Of a DNA stretch of 64,000 nucleotides, positions 36,481 through 45,955 are shown piece by piece. The number at the start of each line of letters is the position of its first letter. Position 1 is the first letter of the stretch. Origin of the DNA: Ypsolopha sequella (taxonomy: Eukaryota > Arthropoda > Insecta > Lepidoptera > Ypsolophidae); NCBI GenBank assembly GCA_934047225.1, contig CAKOHE010000044.1, forward strand, positions 310,001 to 374,000, in the 5' to 3' direction. Made by a program: the position numbers and the translations under genes. The notes beneath the pieces were generated by a model, which was given only the letters and a program-made list of their open reading frames with translations, was not told the origin of the DNA and searched no databases.

Positions 36481-39400
36481 TCAAGTGAAACGTACCGGCT
36501 TCTTGATGGCGCGGCCTGCGCGTGTATGTGTTAAGGCTGGTCGCGTTGTCACGTTGCTGGTAGGTAAAACGGTATTGGTTTTGGTAACCTGGTGATCCTG
36601 GCTGGTAATTTGCTGGGAAGGTATGGTAGTATTAGTCGTCGCCGAAGGTAAGGTTTCATCTTCTGTAAGTAGGTACGCCGGCTTGAGTCTGTCGATTGAT
36701 ATGTTGGCTTGCCGTCCAGGTAATTGTAATGTGAGAACTTTGTCGGTCCGTTTTACAACTCGGTAAGGCCCGGTATAGGGGGTTGCAGTGACTTGCGAAC
36801 TGCGTCGACTCTGACAAAGACGTGACTGCATGTTTGGAGGTCTCGATGTACGAAGATTTTCTTGTTGCTCGTTGTTTTTTCGCAAGGTTTGACGGACTCG
36901 ATCGCTTCACGTATTCTTTCGACGTAGGTATATTCCTCCGACGGCGGTATCGATACATTGTTTGAAGTGAAGAAATCGCCGGGTAGCCGTAGATTGCATC
37001 CGTATGTAAGCTCGGCGGCGCTTACGCCGTTTTCGGTGCGTAGTGCCGCGCGGAGTCCCATCATAACAGTAGGTAGCACCTCGAGCCACGATGTAGTTTT
37101 CTCTGCGATTTTCGCCTTTATTGCTGATTTGAGTGTACGGTGCCAGCGTTCAATTTTTCCATTTGACTCCGGGTGGAAAGGGCTACTTCGCGTCCTCTGA
37201 ACACCCAATATCTTGAGCAGGTTGGCGAATAAATTACTCTCGAACTGTCTTCCTTGGTCGCTCGTTAGTGTAAGCGGGCAGCCAAAACGGGTTATCCAAT
37301 TTTCGTAAATACATCTTGCGACCGTTTCAGCTGTTATTTCACACGTAGGTATTGCTTCGGGCCAACTCGTGCGTCTGTCGATAATCGTGACCAAATATCG
37401 ATATCCGTGAGTCGTTATGGGAAGAGGTCCGACTATGTCGACGTGGATGTGCTCGAATCGGTCGGATGGCGGGTATGACGAAATTCTGCTTGTTGTGTGT
37501 CGATGTATTTTGCTTCTCTGGCAATCTATGCATGTTTTCGCCCATTTTCCGATGTCGACTTGCATATTAGGCCAGAAGTATTTCTGCGAGATGAGCTTGC
37601 GTGATGTTCGTATGCCGGGGTGGCTGATGTTATGCACGATGTCAAATGCGATTCGACGATATTCTTCGGGTATGTACGGACGTAAGTGTGACGTAGATGT
37701 TTCACAGTAGATGTCGATGTTTGTATTTGGAATAGTAACTTTCTTGAGTGATATGTTACTTTGTTGCAGTAGGTTCGAAATGTTGCTATCTCTTTCTTGC
37801 GCCTCTGCGATGTTCGAGTAATCGATTGTTGGGCAGGATATTGTTTCGATGCGTGAAAGTGCGTCGGCGACTACGTTGCTTTTTCCGCTGACATGTCGTA
37901 AGTCTGTTGTAAACTCGCTGATGAATAGTAGTTGTCGCGTGCGCCGGGGCGTGTCGTTATCCGATGGTGGCTTCGTTATTGCATATGTAAGGGGTTTAAA
38001 ATAAAATAAAATAAATAAAATATAGTTTATTGGATAACAAATCGTTTTAACAATATATGAGGTTGATTTCTCCTTTTGAGTGTAAATACAATCGTGCCAG
38101 GAGAAAATCACTCTCGCGTAGCAATTTCAGTATTAATACATTTTGTTTGTGGTCTGTGAATATGATAAGTTCTCTTCCTTCGAACATCTTGCGGAAATGT
38201 TTTACAGACATGTATATCGCAAGCAGCTCCCGGTCGAATGTACTGTATCGGCGTTGAGTGTCTGAGAACTTCTTCGAAAAGTATCCGAGGGGTTTCCATG
38301 ACCCGTTGATGTATTGTTGTAGGGCGGCGCCGGCGGCTAAGTCCGATGCGTCGCAGAATAGCGCGATTGGTGCGCGATGGTCTGGGTGATCTAGTAAAGT
38401 TGCGTTTTTTATGCTTTCTTTACAGATCTCGAATGCACGCGTAGCTTCGTCGTTCCACTCTATTATTGTTTTGTCTCTTTTTTTTACGTGGTGGAGATAA
38501 CTGTTTAGCGGTGCTTGTATCGTAGCGGCGTTGGGAATATGGTCTCGGTAAAAGTTGAGCACGCCGAGAAAACGTCGGAGTTCTTCGATTGTTGTTGGTT
38601 TTGGGTAGTCGGTGATTGCTCGGACTTTCTCTTCAGGTGGTTTGATTCCGTCTTTGGATATGATGTGACCGAGGAACGTGACTTCTCGCTGCCCCAAGAC
38701 ACATTTAGCGGGATTGATGGTGATGCCGTATTTTTCGAGTCTTCCTAGGATTGTGTGCAGGTGACGTCGGTGCTCCTCTTCGTCAGCTGAAGCACAGAGT
38801 ATGTCGTCGATAAATGGGAAAGCGTAGTCTAGCCCTCGCAGCACTTCATGAATGAATCTTTGGAATGTTTGACCACAATTCTTAAGGCCTGGGCACATGC
38901 GCGGGAATTCGAAGAGGCCAAACGGCGTTATGATGGCAGTCTTCTCTATATCTTCTTCTCTTATCATCAGTTGTTGGTAGGCTCTGTTCAGGTCAATGGT
39001 GGAGAATATGGTCATCCCTGAGAGCATGTGAGTGAAGTCCTTGATGCGTGGTATTGGGTAGCGGTCGGCCTTGGTGATAGAATTGAGTTTTCTGTAGTCG
39101 CCGCAGACTCGAAGATCGCCGTTCTTTTTAGGTACGACGTGCAGAGGTGATGACCATGGGCTTTTGCTTGGACGGCATAAGCCCTGCTGGATCATGTTTT
39201 CAAACTCCTTCTTAACTTGTTGGTAACGATGTGGAGGTATTGGACGAGCACGGCAATGTACTGGTTGCCCCGTGGTTTCAATAAAGTGCTCGACGTTGTG
39301 TGACGGGCTCAGCTTCATTGAGGTTAGTCGTGTGATGCCAGGGTACTCTGCCAGTATTTCGTGAAATGATTTGTCAAAGTCGATGCTGCGGATTGTCGGC

Positions 39401-39802
39401 ATGTTTGTAGCTTGAATTGGTGCGTTGACTGCGAGCCTTGTACGGCCGTCGATTAGTCTTCGATTTTTCATGTCGACAATCAGCGCGTGATGGTTGAGGA
39501 AATCTGCGCCAAGGATTGGTTTTGACACATCGGCGACGATGAATTTCCATTTGTACGGACGCCGTAAGTTGAAGTCTAGCTCTAATGTTTTCTCTCCGTA
39601 CGTTGAGATGACTGTGTTGTTTGCGGCGTAGAGTTGGAATGATAGTGGTTTTGGTTTCTGTCCGGGTTTCCTCGGAATGACGGATATGTTGGCGCCAGTA
39701 TCGATCAAAAAGGATAGGTTAGTCTTCTTGTCTTTGATGAATAAGCGGTAGGATCTGTCTTGAACACCGGAACCCGCTGCTGCCAGTGTTCTGTCTAGTT
39801 TT
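36481..39802 (-). pseudogene. pol: Pol of the CsRn1-like Gypsy, broken
   Basis: From the 5' side: protease FLIDTGANISVIPR (about 39700), RT DLRVCGDYRKLNSITKADRY, and catalytic box AFPFIDDILC (F-I-D-D). RNase H follows (ALFCDASDLAAGAALQ; IIFTDHK), interrupted at 38148 by foreign DNA and resuming at 37997 (PLTYAI; GKSNVVADALSR). Integrase has its HHCC finger (HNISHPGIRTSRKL ... CIDCQRSK) and D-D-E core (HVDIVGPLP; TSDQGRQFES; SNGKIERWH). Near 36778-36782 a C run is one base short, so the GPY/F-type end (TGPYRVVKRTDKVL) is in another frame. Before these two lesions the gene appears to have been intact. It overlaps gag in the -1 frame at about 39800. Confidence 0.88.
37998..38148 (-). mobile_element. 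Short LINE-tail insertion in RNase H
   Basis: About 150 bp of unrelated sequence ending in a (TTTTA)n tail on the minus strand (TATTTTATTTATTTTATTTT), preceded by CCAATAAAC. Flanked by GTTT on both sides (plus strand 37994-37997 and 38145-38148), a short target duplication. It separates the lysine of FTDHK from the following proline codon of the Gypsy RNase H. A very short 5'-truncated non-LTR copy. Confidence 0.75.
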
Positions 39803-40139
39803 CCGTTTCATTCTTGACGAATGTACACGGGGTCGTGCAGCGTCTTGCGCTTGCTCCGAAACGTCGATGGTAATAGCAAACTGTTGTTGGTGAGTCAGAG
39901 CGGGTGCGGGAACGAGAAGAGTTTCTTGAAGTATTTCTTGAATGCGATTGATAGCGCTGGCGGCGGTAACCTTGGTTATTCTCATTATAGTATGATCTTT
40001 TCTTCAGCTCTGCTATTTCTAGTGATAGCTTCCTTAATTCGTTGACCAGGAACTGTGTGTCTGATTGATGTGATGGTCCTGGTGCCGGCGATAAATGAGG
40101 ATCATTCAGACATCGAAACATTGGACTTCCAATTACTAA
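39792..40139 (-). pseudogene. gag: Gag C-terminus of the CsRn1-like Gypsy
   Basis: About 115 residues remain: LNDPHLSPAPGPSHQSDTQF, NELRKLSLEIAELKKRSYYN, a Ser/Arg-rich stretch, and a C-x2-H-x9-C-x3-C motif, CYYHRRFGASARRCTTPC. This CHCC box replaces the usual CCHC knuckle and is characteristic of the CsRn1 group. The capsid part is missing; the homologous sequence stops at about 40140. Confidence 0.8.
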
Positions 40140-40140
40140 G

Positions 40141-42344
40141 ATGGCTGGAGTAAAAAAAAACTCAAGCATATGACTTTTAAAATGACTCAAATCCGTCAAG
40201 ATATGACAAAGTTAGAGGAAAGTATGCCCGGCTGGCCTTGAACCTTAATGTCACGTCATTTGATATATATATATTTCATATATATTTTAATACTGATTAA
40301 TCCACGGGGAACCAGAACTTGGACCTAGGGATTAACCACGCTAAAATTTAGGAAGAGAATCACATGAGTTGCTGACTTATATTGTGTCCCTCTCGAGAGA
40401 CGACGCTCACAGGATTGCTGCCAGCCCTAGACTAGCTCACGCACACACAGAAGCGTGTGCAGATAAGCCAGTGCGCGCGTGAGAGTGTAGGTAAATAACT
40501 TGAGCGATTAATGTGGAGTGTCGGGGTGTGTTTTTGTTTTGCGTTTCTTCACCGCGAATTTCGTTCCATATCAGATATCCCGGCGTTCTAAATCTTCAAT
40601 CACTACTGGCAACACTGATGTTAAATCATCCGCCATATCTTTGAATTTGACATTCGTACCATACTTCAAAAATGTCAAAATCAAATTATCACGATAGATA
40701 TAAAGTTAGACGATAAGACCTACCATTTATTAATCTAATAATGTTCCATTACTTCGGAAATGGATGGTATAACATAACGAAACGACCTTTACGTTTTTTA
40801 TTTATTTTTATATCTTAGGACTAGTTAGGACTTTAGGACATGAAAATATTCGGAAGGACTCTTATATACGTATATGTACCTATGTATATGTTTAGGGGGG
40901 GCGATGGGGGGGGAGGGGGGTATAAGCCCCCCCCCTAAGGGGGGGGGGGGGGTACCGGAAATCAATAGTTTTTTTTATATTTTTTTTTCAAAATTAAAAG
41001 GTTATTTTATGTTTTATGTAGGATAAAATAACTCGAATATTAAGTATACGTATAGTGGGAGGGGGATCACTGGGGAGAGGGTGTAATGAAACTAGTTTCT
41101 TGAAAAAAAAAAAAAAAAACTGAACATAACCTAACTTTAAATACCCAATATGACTTCTGCAATTGCTTCGGCGTTGCGGAAAGTGCAGCCCCTTCGCCCT
41201 TGCGTAACAAAGCACAGTCACCCATGCTCACCTTCGCAGCTTCGGCTTGTTGGTCGCCTTCGGCGACCAGCCTCAGCCGCTACGGCTCGCACGGGTGCCT
41301 ATGCTTTGTTACAGCAGGCGAGGGCTGCCCTTCCTCCACGCCTACGGCTTTTTATATACACTCTAGGGGTAATACCCACAAGACTGTATAGAGTCGGGGT
41401 GCTCTGATTCGGTTTTGGAACTTATTCAACCTATTTTTTGCATGGAGTCGGGTGCTCTGATTCAAATCACGAAGAAAACAAAATGTCTGCATTGGTTTTT
41501 TTTTTATATCCTGGATACTAGTCCTTTGAGCCAATTTTTAGCGAAATACAACAAAAAAAATTAAATTACGTCAATTTTAATGCGTCACTCACAGCAGTTT
41601 CGGAACACAACCAAAAAAAAAAAAAATTAAGTCATAAATTCAATTAAAATTGAACCTTAAGACAATTTTTGAGGTTATTTTACGAAAGTTGAAAATTTTT
41701 TTTGAGAAAACTTGATTTCCGGTAACTGAAATTTCGTGAGATTAATAACAATAACAAGAGCTATTCTGGAAAAAAAAATGAAGGTACCTTTGTATGTATA
41801 CTCGTATAAGAGACGAGCAAAATATTCTTATTTTAAAACATAAGTTATTTTCCTACTGAAATTCATTTTATTTCATACTTATATTTTTTGTTAAGTACGT
41901 TACATTAAAGGATTGTGGTAAGTAAAATGATACCTACATTATCAAAAGAGCAATTATATCAATACGTCCCCATAATGCTATGAATCTAAGTTTTCCCGTA
42001 GATATAGGTAGTGATTTGTGGTAAAATAAGTGAAATTTATCGCGCCTCCTTATCTACACTCCGACCGAAATTTTAGTCTTCTTTAGAATGTAGGAGACCC
42101 CTCCTGAAAAATAATTTAATTCACTTTCCAATTCAATAGGTATTCAATTTTGGGACAACTTTCTCACAAAATATCCTAATTTCAGGTCTGAAACACATTT
42201 CTATGAGACCCGTTACGTACCTACAGACGGATACCTAAATATTCAAATGTACTATTCAATTTAGATACTCAGTCATGATCATTTTAATTTTCAGATCCGT
42301 GTGAGAAGAGCAATTTTTATCCAACGTGCGAAGTGTAAATGTAA
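40141..42344. other. Gene-free stretch with G/C runs and an inverted repeat
   Basis: 40894-40953 has long runs of G and one of C (GGGGGGGGAGGGGGGT, GCCCCCCCCC). 41190-41340 is GC-rich, with GTAACAAAGCA inverted at 41302-41313 and TCGCCTTCGGCGA at its centre; it looks like a small palindromic element. A-runs at 41103-41119 and 41614-41626. No exons seen. Confidence 0.55.
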
Positions 42345-42645
42345 ACCATACATGACATGAAATAAATCCCCGTGGGGCTGTCAGAGGTGTTTTTGAGTGT
42401 GGCCCGTGAAATAAAAGTCAAAGACCATACCTTTACACCCACGTTTCACCAACAATTATTATGACCCAGCATGATGGGTGGTGAGTGAACCCTATCATTG
42501 TACTTCAGGCACAAATTGGACCAAGCTAATTTGCTTCCGAAACTTGCAGACCGAACCCATATGTGTGCCCATACGGAATTTGAACCCGCTTTATCCAGAT
42601 TCAGGCCGAACTGATCGGCAACAGACTACCTCAGAGTAAAGCATT
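42345..42645 (-). mobile_element. Diverged SINE, reversed
   Basis: Reverse complement matches the layout of the SINE at 15480-15770: B box GCGGGTTCAAATTCCG, CTCACCACCCATCATGCTGG, TTGGTGAAACGTGGGTGTAA, and ending CCCCACGGGGATTTATTTCA. More diverged than the plus-strand copies. Confidence 0.7.
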
Positions 42646-42671
42646 GAAATATGAGCTTTAAATCGTGTTAT

Positions 42672-43915
42672 GTACAGTCAGCAAAATATGTAGGTATACA
42701 GGCCTAGCGCAAACACTTTGATCCTTAAGGTTAAACGTCAGTCGCTTAGCACAAAATGCATAACTTAACGTTTAGAAGTTAAAAATTGAAAAACATTTTG
42801 GCAGTTAACACCAACAATTCAGTATTAGTGAGGTTTATAAGGTTAAAAATTTAATGCACAATTAGTCATGATCTGGTCCAAGTTGAAACAGTATTTTAAG
42901 TTAGTTTACATATCTCTTGCTCTGTAAGTACACCCTTACACCCCTGAATGCCGGGGTGTATGACTATCATTACAGCATAGGTTTTGGAATTTGAAAAAAG
43001 AACTGTCATACTCATACTGCACGAAGAATATTTTTAAAAAGTTAATTTTTTTTTTCTCGGTATCGATTAATTACTCGAATCGGAATCTAGACAATTTATT
43101 TTATAAAGATTTTATTTTAAATATAGAACTATTTGTTTCCACATCGTATGTTAGATGGAATCGATTTAAAAATCAAACTGGCCAGCAAGATTTAACGCGC
43201 TTGCGTGCGTGAAAAAAAAAAGGCAGTCTACTAGTAGGCGCGAAAGCATCGCGAAAGTAATTAATTTTCTTGTTTGAGTTCTTTTTCAAAAGTTTTAAAC
43301 ATGTCTAGTGACGAAGACATAGATCTAACGCCCGATTTTATTAAAGAAAGGGCAAAAACAGTTGTCGAAAATATATTACCGCCGTTAATTTTAATTAAAT
43401 ACACATTTTTTTCTTCTTAATAAATGTTCATTGAAACCTGCTGTCTTGTTGTTTACTTACCTCACAATCGATATGTAAAGCAGAGTATTTATCTCGGGCG
43501 TAAGCATCAATTGCATACTCGGGTTAATTAGCGCCTTCGCTTCGCTCAGGCGCCAAAAACCTCGTATGCAATTGATGTCATACAGCCCTTGGTTAATAAT
43601 CTACTATTTGAGAAGGTAATTAATAATTGTGTATACAATTTCAAACTCCTGCTTTATAAACCTCACTAATACTGAACTATTGGCATGAAATAGTACAGAT
43701 CAAAATGCATTTTATTTTGAAATTCCTAAACAAGAAAACAAAGTTAAGTTGTGCACTTTGCACTAAGCTACTGACGTTTTACCTTAAGACACACAGGTGG
43801 GTAATAGATGAGATGAGGAATACTTGGTCAACACACACGCATGCACTATTGAATGAGTATTCTTTAATCTCATCTATCCAGTAACCTACCTATATCTTTT
43901 GCTGACTGTATGTGA
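42672..43915. mobile_element. TIR transposon derivative, about 1.24 kb
   Basis: Outer ends TACAGTCAGCAAAATATGTAGG (42674) and its complement at 43887-43912. Inner inverted blocks: CCTTAAGGTTAAACGTCAGT with CTTAGCACAAA at 42724, and TTCAGTATTAGTGAGGTTTA at 42829, against complements at 43790-43735 and 43677-43657. Terminal repeats therefore reach about 180 bp with interruptions. The right inner block recurs at 44690-44757, so the family is dispersed. The interior holds a 39-codon ORF (43301-43420). Confidence 0.75.
43301..43420 (+). pseudogene. N-terminal remnant of a transposon ORF
   Basis: MSSDEDIDLTPDFIKERAKT then VVENILPP, after which the frame runs into unrelated AT-rich sequence and stops, followed at once by AATAAA. 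The acidic start and 'A-x-x-VVENILPP' resemble the N-termini of arthropod tyrosine-recombinase-like (Crypton-type) proteins that continue '(K)SK-x-x-Y'. That continuation is missing here, so the match is only suggestive. Confidence 0.35.
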
Positions 43916-45430
43916 CATTTTTGTACTAGTAGACGTTGGGTTCAAGCAACACCTACTGTCACTGTACATTCTGTCGGTGCTGGTTCAAGGCGCTTGGCCC
44001 GCCCGTTGCACACATGCAAAATGTCACATATGAGACTATTTAAAGCTCACATTTCATTGCATTCTTTGAGATGGTCTTCTGGTACCGAGGCGACGGACGA
44101 TTTTTTGTATTAAATTGGTCTTACATTATCCAAAAAGACGGGTTTGAGAATAGAACACCATATTTGTATTTAGTTGTATTAAATCTGTTGGAATATGTAA
44201 CTCAAATGTAGCAAGACTAGAGAAATCTATCTTGGCTCTGCTCTGTCTGCCAGAAAAATGGCGTAATAATAAAAGACTCTTGATTTTGTAAAAGTATTAC
44301 AGTTTCAATATTATATTAGTGTGCATTACAAAATACAAAAATCAACTGTTTATAAGAATTATTGTTTTTTTATTTGTACAATCTGAAGGTGCAATATAGT
44401 TGTTAATGTATACCTATTGTGTTGAAAGTTATTGTATCTAGGTACGGTCTTCCGCACGTTCCAATGGCAGTTTTTATTAAGCTTTCTTAAATTAAAATGA
44501 AACATTAATAAGTAGCCTGAACCGCAGGTGATCGTACCTGCCCCTTTTATGTATTTTGTCGAAACAAACTTAAAACAGTATTTTAATTGTGCATTTTATT
44601 TCAAACTGTTGACTTATAATCCTAATTTACACTAATCTACTGGCGTGAATTGCCACAGGCCATTACCATTTTCTTTTTCAACTTGTTAACAAGAAAAACA
44701 AAGTTAACTTGTGCGCTTTGTACCGAGCGACTGACGTTTAACTTTAAGAAAAGGAAGCTCTGATAGAAAGCTAATATTCGCAGTTCCTTTGAGCTTAAGG
44801 TGGTTGTGTCAGTGTTCGTCACTATACAATAAGATGGAATACACTCTTTTGAATTAGACTTGAGTAAGTACACAATTTGGAACAAAAAAGTAAAAAAGCT
44901 TAGAGACGAAAAAAGAGTCAAGGCATGTTATGATAAAACTTAAAACAAAATGTGAGGAATCTGCCTGAAATGACTCTTAATTAGATACTTTAAACATGGA
45001 CCAAGGTAGCTGTGGTGTGATACTAGAAAGCGCAGGAATATTGTACAGGTCATATTTTGAAAATATTTGTTAAATGGAACCACGCGCCATCTATACGGCA
45101 TAGCAAAGATTACGTGAAATAGTTTTAAAAGTCTTAAAATACCCCATTCCTGCTACTAGATGGCGCGAAAAAAATTGCTTCTATTGACTTTTTAGGCTAG
45201 CCTTAAAAATACACGTTTGATGAAAACCTTCAGCATGACACCCAATTACATGCATGCCAAAATATTTAACGCTTAACATGGAAGTATTATGTGGACGTCT
45301 GAAAGAAAAACATAGCTTTTTATTCGGTTTTTTGCAAGCGGTGATAGTTCTGCTACTCGACGTCGCGTAGTTATGGCAGCACTAGCGCTTTTGAAAAAGC
45401 TGCCACTATTAAATTGATTTAATGACCTTC
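43916..45430. other. Gene-free stretch
   Basis: Contains at 44636-44760 a second copy of the right terminal block of the 42.7-43.9 kb element (AACAAGAAAAACAAAGTTAA; GCGACTGACGTTTAACTTTA). Two ATGGCGCG-type motifs lie at about 45085 and 45159. No exons seen. Confidence 0.5.
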
Positions 45431-45434
45431 ACAT

Positions 45435-45800
45435 GATTTGCTACAGCTTAAGACCTATACAGGTGTATGGAGAGGATTTTTGCGGGTCACCTGGATATAA
45501 TTTTGGTGCAATTTAAAGAAAACGTAAACTTTTATTGATCTTTTAGGACTAGTTACAAGAATGTGCGTTTTACAACTTCCAGATAATTTGCTACCGTATG
45601 AGACTTGTACAGGTGTATGCCACGGGCTGCTGCCTATCACCTGGATATATCTCTGGTCTCTTTTAAGGTTCAGCTTTCTTTTAAAATCGTTGGTTAGCTG
45701 CAAATTTTGTTTAATCCATAGCAGCTTCCAGATGAAATCCTTTTACACGGAACAAACAAAAGTGTGTGCCCACGACTGCTGCACATCACCTACAAGTGTC
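45435..45800. repeat. Diverged tandem repeat, about 151-bp period
   Basis: ATTTGCTAC..TANGAC.T.TACAGGTGTATG recurs at 45435 and 45586; a weaker third unit starts at about 45737 (AAGTGTGTGCCCACGACTGC; CATCACCT). Each unit has a CATCACCTG-like block about 55 bp in. The frames found here are by-products. It lies just left of the 77-bp satellite but shares no sequence with it that I can see. Confidence 0.65.
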
Positions 45801-45883
45801 TTCTTTGTGGTAATTAGAAGGCATAAATGTCATTTATTACATTTTAAAAAACGACTTTTTAATTTGGTCGTGCTATATTAAAA

Positions 45884-45921
45884 CCGGTTCGTTAAAAGTC
45901 GTTCGTTAAAAGTGGTTCGCT
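45884..45921. repeat. Short tandem repeat before the satellite
   Basis: GGTTCGTTAAAAGTC, GTTCGTTAAAAGT, GGTTCGCTAG: two and a half units of 13-15 bp, 30 bp left of the satellite array. Confidence 0.65.
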
Positions 45922-45955
45922 AGCTTCACTCAGGTGTTTAGTTTTATATTTTCCC

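Larger units (their letters stand above)
36229..40140 (-). mobile_element. CsRn1/Kabuki-like Gypsy element, 5'-truncated and interrupted
   Basis: Minus-strand remains of gag, pol and part of the 3' LTR. The left end is cut by the Jockey LINE poly(A). The right end is lost within gag at about 40140. Pol is broken by a LINE-tail insertion (37998-38148) and a one-base deletion near 36780. The CHCC Gag motif points to the CsRn1 group (CsRn1, Bombyx Kabuki). Confidence 0.85.

Noticed and set aside
36097..36595. Open frames across the LINE poly(A) and LTR
   Set aside because: They run through the A-tract and LTR and are shadows of non-coding sequence.
41150..41407. GC-rich open frames as a gene
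   Set aside because: The segment is an inverted-repeat element (GTAACAAAGCA arms); frames on both strands follow from its composition.
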